From positions 23,223 to 87,222 of the forward strand of contig NZ_JACTVI010000029.1 of the NCBI RefSeq assembly GCF_014495685.1: a stretch of DNA of 64,000 bases. Reading direction: 5' to 3'. The DNA is from Streptomyces sp. TRM68367 (GTDB lineage: Bacteria; Actinomycetota; Actinomycetes; Streptomycetales; Streptomycetaceae). A program made the position numbers and the translations under genes. Each line of letters starts with the position of its first letter. Position 1 is the first letter of the stretch. This document shows, piece by piece, positions 51,588 to 59,946 of this stretch. A model generated the notes under the pieces. That model was not told the DNA's origin, made no database searches, and worked only from the letters and a program-made list of their open reading frames with translations.

Positions 51588-51612
51588 GTGCGACGTCAAG
51601 AAGTAAATACTT
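51588..51612 (-). promoter_or_regulatory. xylF promoter -35 and overlapping palindrome
   Basis: On the minus strand ttgacg (51599-51594) could be a -35 box, with ttgact 17 bases on as a -10. A perfect 12-bp palindrome, aagtaaatactt (51601-51612), lies just upstream. It is the obvious candidate binding site for the ROK regulator encoded next door. A near copy of the -35 segment (cgtcaagaggt) precedes the ROK gene at 52941. Confidence 0.4.
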
Positions 51613-51641
51613 AACGAGATGGCAACGGTGCCATCCGTTCT

Positions 51642-52853
51642 CTAGGTGAAGGCAGGCGTGGCCGCGGCCAGCGTGCCGGCCGAGGATCCGTCCAGCAGCG
51701 TGGAGTCACCCATCTCGCTGAGGGCGAGGGCGAGCGCTCCGAGCACCTCCGCACGGCCACCAAGTGCCCCGGGGAGTACGGACAGTTGGCGCGCCGCACT
51801 GGGGATGGCGTAGCGGCCGACGGACTCCCGGATCGGCCCGAGCACCAGCTCACCGGCCTCGGCGAGATCACCACCCAGGACCACCCGGCTCGGGTTCAGC
51901 AGGTTGCACAGATTGGCGACTCCACTGCCGATGTGGCGGCCGACGTCGGCGATCACCCGCCGGCAACCCGGGTCTCCGTCCCGCGCCAGCCGTACGACGC
52001 CTTCCATGGTCAGGTCGGTGCCGTGGCTGGACTGGAGCAGCGGAAGCACATAGCGGGCGGCCGCGAAGGTCTCCAGGCAGCCCCGGTTTCCGCAGCGGCA
52101 GACGGGGCCGGATTCGTCGAGTGTAATGTGCCCGATTTCTCCGGCTGTGCCGCCGGGCCCCCGGTAGATCCTGCCGTTGATCACCAGGCCGGCGCCGACA
52201 CCGCTGGCGACCTTGATGTACGCCAGGTCGCGCACGCCCCGGCCGCTGCCCCAGACCATCTCGCCGAGGGCGCCGAGGTTGGCGTCGTTGTCCACGTGCA
52301 CGGTCACGCCGAGCCGCTCGCGCAGCTCCTCGGCGGGCTTGGTGCCGGTCCAGCCGGGCAGGATGGCGGTCGAGCCGAGCGTGCCGGACTCCACGTCGAT
52401 CGGGCCGGGGACACCCAGGCCCACCCCGGCGATCTTGGCCCGGTCCACGCTGGTCGCCTCGATCAGCCGGATGACCAGCTGTTCCGCCCGGTCGAAGCCC
52501 TGGGTGGAGGAGGCGTCGACGTCGAGCGGCTCGGACTCCTCGGCCAGCACCTGGTGGGCGAGGTTGCCGATCGCGACCCGCAGGTGGGTGTGGCCGAAGT
52601 CCACTCCTATGACGATGCCGGCGTCCCCGCTGAGCGAGACCGCGCGGGCCCGGCGCCCGCCCGCCGAGGTGGGCGTGACCTCGACGGTGCCGCCGTCCTT
52701 GAGCTCCCGGACGATGTTGGAGACCGTGGCCGCGGACAGGCCCGTGGTCCGCGCGATCTCGGCCTGGGTGAGGGATCCGGCCAGCCGCACGGCTCGTACG
52801 ACCCGCTCCAGGTTGGCTCGGTGCAGCGACGACTGCGACCCCGGAGTCTCCAC
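51642..52853 (-). CDS. rok7B7: ROK-family transcriptional regulator (Rok7B7 orthologue)
   Basis: The 403-residue protein joins an N-terminal winged helix (LTQAEIARTTGLSAATVSNI at about 28-47) to a glucokinase-like ROK domain. That domain has VIGVDFGHTHLRVAIG, GVGLGVPGPID, VDNDANLGALGE, the GGTAGEIGHITLD region and the zinc motif CRCGNRGCLE. GTG 52853 follows GGGAGG; the frame is open to 52961. Lying between xylFGH and ngcEFG, it matches SCO6008, which is reported to control xylose transport, carbon catabolite repression and antibiotic production. Confidence 0.93.
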   Translation of the reverse strand: METPGSQSSLHRANLERVVRAVRLAGSLTQAEIARTTGLSAATVSNIVRELKDGGTVEVTPTSAGGRRARAVSLSGDAGIVIGVDFGHTHLRVAIGNLAHQVLAEESEPLDVDASSTQGFDRAEQLVIRLIEATSVDRAKIAGVGLGVPGPIDVESGTLGSTAILPGWTGTKPAEELRERLGVTVHVDNDANLGALGEMVWGSGRGVRDLAYIKVASGVGAGLVINGRIYRGPGGTAGEIGHITLDESGPVCRCGNRGCLETFAAARYVLPLLQSSHGTDLTMEGVVRLARDGDPGCRRVIADVGRHIGSGVANLCNLLNPSRVVLGGDLAEAGELVLGPIRESVGRYAIPSAARQLSVLPGALGGRAEVLGALALALSEMGDSTLLDGSSAGTLAAATPAFT

Positions 52854-52984
52854 GACGACCTCCCGCGCGCGGGACCGCCTCGATGGGCCCCGTCCGTTTC
52901 CAACTAGTGAACTCCAAGCTGAGCTGTTCGGGTCGCCTCCCGTCAAGAGGTTGAACCGCATCCGCGCCCCTGGGCAGGGGTGAG

Positions 52985-53014
52985 CACGCCGTGCCCCGCG
53001 CCGGGAACGGCGTG
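52985..53014 (-). terminator. hairpin after the ngc operon
   Basis: An 8-bp stem, cacgccgt (52985-52992) with acggcgtg (53007-53014), lies downstream of ngcG in its direction of transcription and upstream of the ROK gene. It may end the ngcEFG message. No T run on the relevant strand. Confidence 0.45.
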
Positions 53015-53047
53015 TTTTCGTGCGGTTCCGCAGGGTTACCGCACCGA

Positions 53048-53072
53048 TTACTTCAGCGCTTTACTTCAGCGC
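53048..53072. repeat. 12-bp tandem duplication at the ngcG stop
   Basis: The sequence ttacttcagcgc occurs at 53048-53059 and again at 53061-53072. The second copy contains the ngcG stop and last three codons, so the end of the gene has been duplicated downstream. It has no effect on the protein. Confidence 0.8.
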
Positions 53073-53981
53073 GCCCGCGGTCAGTCCCTGCACCACCTGC
53101 CGCTGGAAGACGATGTACGCGGCGAGCACCGGCAGCATCGCCATCACCAGGCCGGCAAACAGTCCCGACCAGTCTCCCTTGTATCCCTGGCTGACCGCGA
53201 GCTGGACCAGACCCTGGGTGAGGACGCGCTTGTCCGGGTCGGTGTTGAGCACCGTGGGCAGCATGTACTGGTTCCACTGGCCGAGGAAGTTGAAGATGCC
53301 CACGCTGACCAGGCCGGGCTTGGCCATCGGCAGCATGATCTGGAAGAACGTCCGGCTGTGCGAGGCGCCGTCGACGAACGCCGCCTCCGCCACCGATGTC
53401 GGCAGGGTCCGGAAGAACGCGGTCAGGAAGAACACCGTGAACGGCAGCGAGTAGGCGATGTACACCAGGATCAGGCCGTGGATGGTGTTCAGCAGCCCCA
53501 TGTTGTTGACGACGTAGAACAGCGGGACCAGCGCGAGCATGATCGGGAAGCTCATGCCGCCGATGAACAGGTAGTAGATGAACCGGTTGCCGGGGAAGTC
53601 GAAGCGGGCCAGCACGTACGCCGCCATCGAGCCGAGCACCAGCGTGCCGACGAGCGAACCCCCCACCACCAGCACGGTGTTGAGGAAGTAGTCGCTCATG
53701 TTGGCCTCGGTCCAGGCCCGCGACCAGTTGCTGAAGTGCAGCGTGTCCGGCAGCGACCAGGGCGAGGAGAAGATGGAGCGGTCGTCCTTGAAGGACGTCA
53801 TGACCGCCCAGACCAGCGGCATGACGACCATGATCGCCCAGATGACCAGGATCCCGTGCGAGAAGACGTTGAGGACGCCTCCCTCCTTCTTCTCCCGCGG
53901 ACCGTCGTGCGGGGCGCCGCTCTTGCGGACGGTGACCCCGGACTCGGCCGGGACGGGGGCGGGGGTCTCGGTCGTCTTCAT
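53061..53981 (-). CDS. ngcG: N-acetylglucosamine/chitobiose ABC transporter permease
   Basis: The 306-residue MalG-type permease has a charged head, a first helix near residue 40 (ILVIWAIMVVMPLVWAVMTS) and the EAA loop VAEAAFVDGASHSRTFFQIMLPMAKPG near 205. ATG 53981 shares one base with the ngcF stop (TGATG). Together with NgcE and NgcF it imports GlcNAc and chitobiose in S. coelicolor (SCO6005-6007), using a separate ATPase. The gene order and neighbours here are the same. Confidence 0.9.
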   Translation of the reverse strand: MKTTETPAPVPAESGVTVRKSGAPHDGPREKKEGGVLNVFSHGILVIWAIMVVMPLVWAVMTSFKDDRSIFSSPWSLPDTLHFSNWSRAWTEANMSDYFLNTVLVVGGSLVGTLVLGSMAAYVLARFDFPGNRFIYYLFIGGMSFPIMLALVPLFYVVNNMGLLNTIHGLILVYIAYSLPFTVFFLTAFFRTLPTSVAEAAFVDGASHSRTFFQIMLPMAKPGLVSVGIFNFLGQWNQYMLPTVLNTDPDKRVLTQGLVQLAVSQGYKGDWSGLFAGLVMAMLPVLAAYIVFQRQVVQGLTAGALK

Positions 53982-54907
53982 CAGTACTCCAGCCGCTCGC
54001 GCCGGCCCAGTCGCATCACGAGGGCGGCGAAGGCCAGCGTGACGACGAGCAGGGCGACGCCGATGGTGGTGGCGTAGGCGGCCTGCCCGTCGCGGAACGC
54101 CTTCTGGTACACGTACAGGACCAGGACGGTGGTCGAGTAGTCGGGACCGCCGGGCCCGGTCGTCATGATCTGCACGACCGCGAACGACTCGGCCCCGAGG
54201 GCGAGGATGCCCATGTAGACCCAGCCGGACTGCACGGTGTCCCACAGCAGCGGCAGGGTGATCCGGAAGAACGTGGCGGCGCGGCCCGCGCCGTCCAGCA
54301 GGGCGGCCTCGTACAGGTCCACCGGGATGGAGGCCATGCCGGCGGAGAAGAGCACCACGAAGAAGCCGACCGTGGACCAGACGAGCACCGCCATCACGGC
54401 CCACAGGGCGAGGGACGGGTCGCCCAGCCACAGCGGCTGGATGCTGTCGAGCCCGATCGCCCGCAGGATCGAGTTGATCGCGCCGCTGTCCGGGTTGTAG
54501 GCGAAGGCGAACAGCAGGGCGACGATCGCGATCGACAGCACCTGCGGGAAGAAATAGACGATCTTGTAGAAGGAGGAGCCCCGGACACCGGAGATGACCG
54601 GGCCGCCCCTCCTTCGGCGTCCGCCCACATTGATCATGAAGGCGAGGAACAGCGCCAGACTGATCGTCACCAGCGGCAGCACGATCGCGAACAACAAGCT
54701 GTGCCGCAAGGACTTCCAGAAGATCTCGTCGTCCAGCATCCTCCGGTAGTTGTCCAGGCCAACCATCTTGAAGTCGGGGCTCAGGCCGGTCCAGTCCGTG
54801 AACGAGTAGTAGATGGACTGGATGAACGGCCAGACCACAAAGAGCGCGTACAGTCCCAGGGGCAGCGCGAGGAAGCCCACGATGAACCGGTACTTGCCGT
54901 GCTGCAT
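53981..54907 (-). CDS. ngcF: N-acetylglucosamine/chitobiose ABC transporter permease
   Basis: The 308-residue MalF-type permease has a first helix at about residue 8 (FIVGFLALPLGLYALFVVWP), FTDWTGLSPDF in the first loop, and the EAA loop DLYEAALLDGAGRAATFFRITLPLL near 210. ATG 54907 follows the ngcE stop by 16 bases. It carries the longer periplasmic loop typical of the MalF partner. The product lies in the membrane with NgcG. Confidence 0.9.
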   Translation of the reverse strand: MQHGKYRFIVGFLALPLGLYALFVVWPFIQSIYYSFTDWTGLSPDFKMVGLDNYRRMLDDEIFWKSLRHSLLFAIVLPLVTISLALFLAFMINVGGRRRRGGPVISGVRGSSFYKIVYFFPQVLSIAIVALLFAFAYNPDSGAINSILRAIGLDSIQPLWLGDPSLALWAVMAVLVWSTVGFFVVLFSAGMASIPVDLYEAALLDGAGRAATFFRITLPLLWDTVQSGWVYMGILALGAESFAVVQIMTTGPGGPDYSTTVLVLYVYQKAFRDGQAAYATTIGVALLVVTLAFAALVMRLGRRERLEY

Positions 54908-54923
54908 CGCTCCACCGGTGCCT

Positions 54924-56375
54924 TTACTGGTGCTTGTAGTGCTTGATCGACGAATCCTTGGCGGCCTCGTCGGCGAATTGCTGGATCTTCTTGATGGCCT
55001 CGGCCGGAGTGAGCCGCCCGGCCATCATCTCGCCGAGTCCGGCGACCCCGATCCTCTCCTTCTCCAACTGCACGTACCAGTCCTGGATGCGCGGATTGAC
55101 GATGTTCTCCCCGGCCTTGTCGAGCGCCCCCACAGCCGATTTCAGACCTGGGGTGAGGCTGATGCCGTCGGTGCCGCCGTCGTAGGCGGTCAGCGACTTC
55201 ACCTTGGACGTGAAGTTCTTCGAGGACGCCTCGCCGAGCATGATGCGCAGCTGCTCCATGCCGCCCGCGGTGTTCTTCGCGTTGGCCGGGACGACGAAGG
55301 GCTCGCCGCCGGAGGCCCAGATGGTGCCGAAGGGAAGCTTGTCGGAGGAGTCGATGCCGGTGGGCGCGGAGACGGCGAGGTCGAAGTCCTTCGGGATGAC
55401 GTTGGCCGACTCGTTCTCCACCCAGGAGCCGTTCGGGATGAACAGCGCCTTGCCCTGGGCCCACGCGGTCTGCGACTGGATGTGGTCCAGACCGGGGGTG
55501 CCCTTGAGGATGTAGCCCTTGCGGAAGAGCTCGTAGTAGGCGTCGAAGCACGCCTTGACCGCCGGGTGCTTCCAGGCGTTCGGCTCCAGGTTGTCGATGG
55601 CGTCGAGCACCTCCACGCCGCCGACCTTGGCCATCATCGGGTACAGCGAGAAGGGGATGTAGTACGGGTGCTTGCCCGAGTACGTCCAGCCCGCCATGCC
55701 CTTCTTCCTGGCCTTCTCGCAGACGGCGAGCATCTGGTCCCACGTCTCGGGGTACTGCTCGTCCAGCGCGTTCAGGGCCTTCTGCGAGTACCACACGCCG
55801 TACACGGTGTAGGCGTAGTACAGGATCCAGACCTTCTCACCGTCGAACTGGCCCATCTCCACGATGCCGGGGCGCAGGGTGTCGCGGACCTTCTTGGCCG
55901 GGTCGCCGTAGGACGGGGCGTCCAGCAGCGGGGTGAGGTCGGCGAGCTGGTTCTTGCCGACCAGGACGCCCATGTCCATCTGCTCGGCGCCGGAGTTGTC
56001 GATGAGGTCCGGCGGGGTGCCCTGGTTGAAGCGGGGCTGGAGGGTGGACTGGATCTTCTGTGTGGCCGAGAACTTCACCTTGACCTTGGGGAAGTTCTTC
56101 TCGTAGATCCTGACCGCGTCCTGGGCGTATTCCTTGCCGAAACCGCCGTCGAACAGGACGAATTCCATCGGGGCGGTGTTGTTTACGCCGAGCGGGTTCT
56201 TCGCGGTCTTCTCGCCCGCCTCGGCCTTCTCGCCCCCGTCGCCGCCGCTGCTCGCGCAGGCGGACAGGAAGCTCATCGTGGGGACGGAGATCAGACCGAG
56301 CGCCGTGGAGCGCTTGATCAGATCGCGGCGGCCTACGCCGGGCGTGCCGTTGCTGTCTGCGGACGTGGATCCCAT
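54924..56375 (-). CDS. ngcE: N-acetylglucosamine/chitobiose-binding lipoprotein
   Basis: The 483-residue binding protein has a combined twin-arginine and lipoprotein signal: GRRDLIKRSTALGL followed by the lipobox LSAC. The type 1 SBP domain includes FPKVKVKFSATQKI, TPPDLIDNSGAEQMDMG, WILYYAYTVYGVWYSQKAL and IWASGGEPFVVPANAKN. ATG 56375 has GAGGA upstream. A DasR-type operator lies about 100 bases before the start, linking the gene to GlcNAc-6-phosphate control. Confidence 0.92.
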   Translation of the reverse strand: MGSTSADSNGTPGVGRRDLIKRSTALGLISVPTMSFLSACASSGGDGGEKAEAGEKTAKNPLGVNNTAPMEFVLFDGGFGKEYAQDAVRIYEKNFPKVKVKFSATQKIQSTLQPRFNQGTPPDLIDNSGAEQMDMGVLVGKNQLADLTPLLDAPSYGDPAKKVRDTLRPGIVEMGQFDGEKVWILYYAYTVYGVWYSQKALNALDEQYPETWDQMLAVCEKARKKGMAGWTYSGKHPYYIPFSLYPMMAKVGGVEVLDAIDNLEPNAWKHPAVKACFDAYYELFRKGYILKGTPGLDHIQSQTAWAQGKALFIPNGSWVENESANVIPKDFDLAVSAPTGIDSSDKLPFGTIWASGGEPFVVPANAKNTAGGMEQLRIMLGEASSKNFTSKVKSLTAYDGGTDGISLTPGLKSAVGALDKAGENIVNPRIQDWYVQLEKERIGVAGLGEMMAGRLTPAEAIKKIQQFADEAAKDSSIKHYKHQ

Positions 56376-56477
56376 GCTCAAGTCCTCGCCTTCTGAACAG
56401 GACTCAGGCGGTGAACCGGATCCTCCCCGGCACCGCGGTCGGGTCAAGCAGGGTCGTGCAGGACGTGTGAGGTGCCG

Positions 56478-56493
56478 ACAGGTATAGTCCACT
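56478..56493. promoter_or_regulatory. DasR responsive element (dre) upstream of ngcE
   Basis: The sequence acaggtatagtccact agrees at 13 of 16 positions with the dre consensus ACTGGTCTAGACCACT. It is centred about 110 bases upstream of ngcE. DasR, the GntR repressor released by glucosamine-6-phosphate, is known to control chitin and GlcNAc genes including this importer in S. coelicolor. Confidence 0.75.
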
Positions 56494-56739
56494 TCCCGTC
56501 AGCGGAGCAAGATCGAACACAAGGTTGGCCGAGGGTCTTTTCCGAGTTGAGACCTGCCGGAAATATGAGCGGACTGCGTGTTCTCTGACGGAAAAACCAC
56601 CGCCATTTCCCCTGGACGCCACAGTCAGCACGATTGAGATCATTACCCACTTGAGCCGCAACTGATCCTTGCGCATCGAATCCGACAACGTTGTCCGGGG
56701 CATAGGGGGGTATCGGTCGCGCCGCCGGAGGCGCCCGCG

Positions 56740-57026
56740 GCGCCAGGCCGGGCGTTCGCGTCCTCCTTCGAGGCGGACGACCCGACTCCGTTGCGGTGCA
56801 GTACACGCCGACGTCCGGGGGCCGGGCCAGGGCGCCGACGGGATGCAGAGTGCGGGGCTCGGCCGACGGCACCACGTGGACGGACCTGGACCGGCGCTCC
56901 GGCGGACCCTTCCGGTGGGACCGGCAGGCCCGGGCCTTCTCGCTCCCGGAGCCGGGCAGGTACTGGCACTGCCGCCTGGTCCTGGACGGCGAAGCCGCCC
57001 TGGCGGAGGTGGAGTTGCTGGCCTGA
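56740..57026 (+). pseudogene. relic of a secreted alpha-mannosidase-like (GH92-type) protein
   Basis: One frame reads GRAFASSFEADDPTPL, similar to the mature N-terminus of Streptomyces GH92 proteins. A second frame reads RGSADGTTWTDLDRRSGGPF and RLVLDGEAALAEVELLA before a stop at 57026, similar to a C-terminal discoidin-like module. The whole catalytic centre is absent. A deletion has joined the two ends out of frame. The GH92 assignment is from memory of motif shape and is moderate. Confidence 0.55.
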
Positions 57027-57134
57027 TCCCGCCAGTGCCGCGGGACGACAGGTACCCCGCAGGAGCCCCGTCTACCAGAATGACCGGGTCACCGGTGAAC
57101 ACCGGGCGGCACATCCATGGAGGGGGAAACACGG

Positions 57135-57659
57135 ATGAGCATCGGACGACGGATCATGGGGCTGCTCGCGGGGGCGGGGCTCGCGGTGGGGGCGCTGATC
57201 GGCACGGCGGCACCGGCCCAGGCGTACAGCCCGAATCCCGACTTCAACAAGTACTACCGCGACACGGACAACTGCCCGTGCAGCGGCGGCACTCTCGCCG
57301 ACCCGTTCGACGGCACCACCTTCGCGAAGGACGCGGGCGGCTACGCCGTCAAGATGGAGCTGGTCGACGACGGCTGGTTCGTCGGCAAGGTGGAGTTCCA
57401 TCCCAACGACGAGAAGCTCTGGATCTACGACACGAAGAACGACGGCGACACGTACTTCGTCTCCGTCGGCTACTTCTCCGGCGGCTCCTACCACGACCTC
57501 GGCACCTTCTCCCCGCCGGGAACGTCGGCCGTCGTGGACAAGAGGATCAAGGACTTCGACATCCCCGAGGGCGCCTCCGTCGACATCTCCGTCTACGACG
57601 CGTCGGGCCACTCCGACCTGATCGGCGCCGCGCGGGGCACCGGCGCGGCGGTCGCCTGA
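57135..57659 (+). CDS. small secreted protein of unknown function
   Basis: The 174-residue precursor has a Sec signal peptide (GLLAGAGLAVGALIGTAAPA, cut after AQA). The mature beta-rich domain contains a CPCSGG pair of cysteines near residue 54, KMELVDDGWFVGKVEFHPND and FDIPEGASVDISVYDASG. ATG 57135 is set by GGAGGGGG at 57120-57127; ATG 57117 is an alternative. No family could be named. It stands alone between two gene relics and appears intact. Confidence 0.75.
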   Translation: MSIGRRIMGLLAGAGLAVGALIGTAAPAQAYSPNPDFNKYYRDTDNCPCSGGTLADPFDGTTFAKDAGGYAVKMELVDDGWFVGKVEFHPNDEKLWIYDTKNDGDTYFVSVGYFSGGSYHDLGTFSPPGTSAVVDKRIKDFDIPEGASVDISVYDASGHSDLIGAARGTGAAVA

Positions 57660-57678
57660 CGGAACGGGCGCCGACGGC

Positions 57679-58030
57679 ATGGACGTAGACCCGGCCTGGC
57701 TGCCGTCCGCCGCCTTCCGCGCGGTCGGCAGCAGGCGCACGCCGGTCCGCGGGACCCTACCGCTCGTCGACACCGTGTACGAGGAAGTGGCCGCCGCCTG
57801 CGGTCAGTTCGGCGGCGAGGTCGTGCGGGAGACGGGCGACGCACCGTGCGACCTGGTGCTCGACCTGGCCCTCCACCGGCCTCGCCTCCGTCGGCCTCGG
57901 CGACGAGGGCTTCGCCTGCGCGCGGACGGACGGCACGACGACGGTCACGGCGTCCGGCGGGCGCGGGCTGCTGTACGGCCTGTTCCACGTCGTACGGCTC
58001 GGCGAGGACGCCTTCCGCGGCGCGTGGGCG
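57679..58030 (+). pseudogene. alpha-glucuronidase (GH67) N-terminal relic
   Basis: The frame from ATG 57679 reads MDVDPAWLPSAAFRAVGSRR, TLPLVDTVYEEVAAACGQFG and VVRETGDAPCDLVL, as in GH67 N-terminal domains. A frame change near 57875 continues with DEGFACARTDGTTTVTASGG and GRGLLYGLFHVVRLGEDAFR. Homology stops at about 58030, leaving about 115 of roughly 650 residues. The break point coincides with the lost end of the oxidoreductase gene on the other strand. Confidence 0.75.
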
Positions 58031-59214
58031 GCGCAGGTGGGCGGTGTCGCGGCGGCGCCGGGGTAGAAGGCGTCCTGACCGACGGCCAGGTCCCAGGCGG
58101 CGGCAACGGGGCGCGTGGCGGCGCGTTGCCGGCGGCGGGCGGTGCCGGGGGCGGTGAGGGCGGTGGAGCGCAGGACGGTGCGGAGGGCGAGGGCACCCTG
58201 GGCGGCGACGGTGATGCCATGGCCGTAGACCGGGTTGTAGGCGGCGACGGCGTCGCCGAGGACGGTGAAGCCGTCCGGCCAGTGCGGCAGCTTCTCGAAG
58301 TAGCGGCGCCGGTTGGCGGTGCTGCGCGTGGTGACGATGCCGCCGAGCGGCTCGGCGCGCTCGAGGAGCTCTCCTATGACGGGGTCGCCGAGGGTGAGGG
58401 CGAAGTCCCGGAACGCATCGGGGCTGTTGGTGGGTTCGGCTCCGCGGGTGCCGGAAAGCGTGACAATCCAGCGGCCTTCCTCGACGGGCAGGATGATGCC
58501 GCCCCGGCCGGGCGCCTTGGCAGGGTTGGCCTGGACGTTGACGAGCGGGAAGCCGATGTCGGCGGTCGTGCCGGGGGCGCGGTAGAGGCGGGTGGCGTAG
58601 GCGATGCCCGCGTTGATCTCGCGTTCGGTGACCGGGGGCAGGCCAAGGTCGGTAAGCCAGCGGGGCGCGTGGGAGCCGCGGCCGGAGGCGTCGACGACGA
58701 GGTCGGCGGGCAGGGTGAGTTCGTCGTCGCCGGCGCGGACGCGTACGCCGGTGACGCGGGTGGCGTCGCCTTCCACGGCCAGGGCGGTGGTGCGCGGGCG
58801 GAGGGCGATGCGCTGGTCGTCGAGGACGCGCTTGCGTATGACCGCGTCGAGCAGGTCGCGGGAGCACACCAGGTTGCGGTGGTGGGTGGCGGTGAAGCGC
58901 CGGAACCAGACCTCGGTGGGGGCGCGGGAGACCATGTCGCCCATGACGTGGATGAGCCGGGCACCGCTCGCGACGATCTCCGCCGCCAGGCCGGGCAGCA
59001 GCGCGTCGAAGGCGCGTACGCCGCCGCTCCACACCAGGTGCGCGTGACGTGCCTGGGGGACGCCGCGGCGGGGCGCGGGCCCGTCCGGGAGGCCGTCACG
59101 TTCGACGACGGTGACCTCGGCGAAGTCGGTCAGGGCGGCCTCCGCGAACAGTCCGGCGACGCTGCCGCCGATGACGACGGCGGTGGGCCGGCGGGCGGTG
59201 TGTCTGTCAGGCAT
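57757..59214 (-). CDS. FAD-dependent oxidoreductase with replaced C-terminus
   Basis: The frame encodes 485 residues. It has the FAD Rossmann motif VVIGGSVAGLFAEAAL at the start, an inner VVDASGRGSHAPRWL, and the second FAD motif VLGDAVAAYNPVYGHGITVA near 320, as in aromatic-ring hydroxylase-like flavoproteins of Streptomyces. Protein-like sequence ends at about residue 390 (AFYPGAAATPP). The remaining 95 or so residues are the antisense of the GH67 relic. The original C-terminus has therefore been lost and replaced by read-through. Activity is doubtful. ATG 59214. Confidence 0.7.
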   Translation of the reverse strand: MPDRHTARRPTAVVIGGSVAGLFAEAALTDFAEVTVVERDGLPDGPAPRRGVPQARHAHLVWSGGVRAFDALLPGLAAEIVASGARLIHVMGDMVSRAPTEVWFRRFTATHHRNLVCSRDLLDAVIRKRVLDDQRIALRPRTTALAVEGDATRVTGVRVRAGDDELTLPADLVVDASGRGSHAPRWLTDLGLPPVTEREINAGIAYATRLYRAPGTTADIGFPLVNVQANPAKAPGRGGIILPVEEGRWIVTLSGTRGAEPTNSPDAFRDFALTLGDPVIGELLERAEPLGGIVTTRSTANRRRYFEKLPHWPDGFTVLGDAVAAYNPVYGHGITVAAQGALALRTVLRSTALTAPGTARRRQRAATRPVAAAWDLAVGQDAFYPGAAATPPTCAAHAPRKASSPSRTTWNRPYSSPRPPDAVTVVVPSVRAQAKPSSPRPTEARPVEGQVEHQVARCVARLPHDLAAELTAGGGHFLVHGVDER

Positions 59215-59241
59215 GGGTGGGCGTCCGGCTTTCTGTGCGGG

Positions 59242-59520
59242 TCAGCCGCCGGCCGAGGGCGTCGGCGGTGTGCGGGCTGGGCTGTGAAGCGCTCGGGCGA
59301 CCGAGTCGGGGGGCGCGGTCAGGTGGGTGATGGCCTGCTGCGGGAATGCGTCGCCGGTACGGGGCCGCTCCCCCGCGCGCTGCGCGTCGTGGGCGACGGC
59401 GATGTCCCGGGCGCCGGTCTCGTCGTATGGAGCGCGGCCGGCCCGGTGGGGGCGGCCGTAGAGGCCGGGCCTGGGAAGGCACAAGGCGTCGTCATGGACG
59501 CGCTGCCGGAGTTCGTCAGC
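59242..59520 (-). other. possible C-terminal relic of an unrecognised gene
   Basis: On the minus strand one frame reads ADELRQRVHDDALCLPRPGL, then ARDIAVAHDAQRAGERPRTG and ITHLTAPPDSVARALHS, and stops at 59242. Its composition is protein-like, but it begins abruptly at the end of the next gene with no start codon or ribosome site. The family could not be named. Confidence 0.35.
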
Positions 59521-59528
59521 ACCCGGCT

Positions 59529-59879
59529 TCACTCCCCCTGCGACCAAGCAGCCACCGGAAGCGACAGATACACGCCGAAGTCCTGCAGCCCGGTCGCGGC
59601 GCCGATGCGGTCGTGCAGCCGGTCCACCCGCTCCTGGCGGTTGGCCGCCTTGCTCTCGAACCACTTCGACCGCACCTCGATCACGACGTCGAGGCCACTG
59701 CGGTCCAACGGCCCGAGCCGCCGGAACCGCAGCTCCACGTCCCCGGGTTGGAGGTCGCCGTGGTAGGGCTCCTCGGGGCACTCCACGGCCTGGGACACCA
59801 AGTGCGGGAGTATGGCGGCGAGTTCGCGGAGCGTGGCTTCCGGTACCTGCGGTGCGCAGGTGATCTCGACGTGGCGCAT
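59529..59879 (-). CDS. small conserved protein, possibly tautomerase/CHMI-like
   Basis: The 116-residue protein MRHVEITCAPQVPEATLREL ... FGVYLSLPVAAWSQGE has one compact alpha/beta domain. A conserved-looking VELRFRRLGPLDRSGLDVVI precedes a charged helix, SKWFESKAANRQERVDRLH. The pattern recalls 5-carboxymethyl-2-hydroxymuconate isomerase-like or tautomerase folds, but it lacks an obvious N-terminal proline, so the call is weak. It is divergent from the VOC gene with a 67-base gap. Confidence 0.55.
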   Translation of the reverse strand: MRHVEITCAPQVPEATLRELAAILPHLVSQAVECPEEPYHGDLQPGDVELRFRRLGPLDRSGLDVVIEVRSKWFESKAANRQERVDRLHDRIGAATGLQDFGVYLSLPVAAWSQGE

Positions 59880-59946
59880 CGGCCCACTGTAACCGCGGCC
59901 TGTCCGGCCGGAGACGGCACGGCCGGAAGGGCCCTACGGTGCCGGT

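Noticed and set aside
54813..56396. 527-residue plus-strand frame over ngcE
   Set aside because: Antisense to a complete binding protein with Tat/lipoprotein signal.
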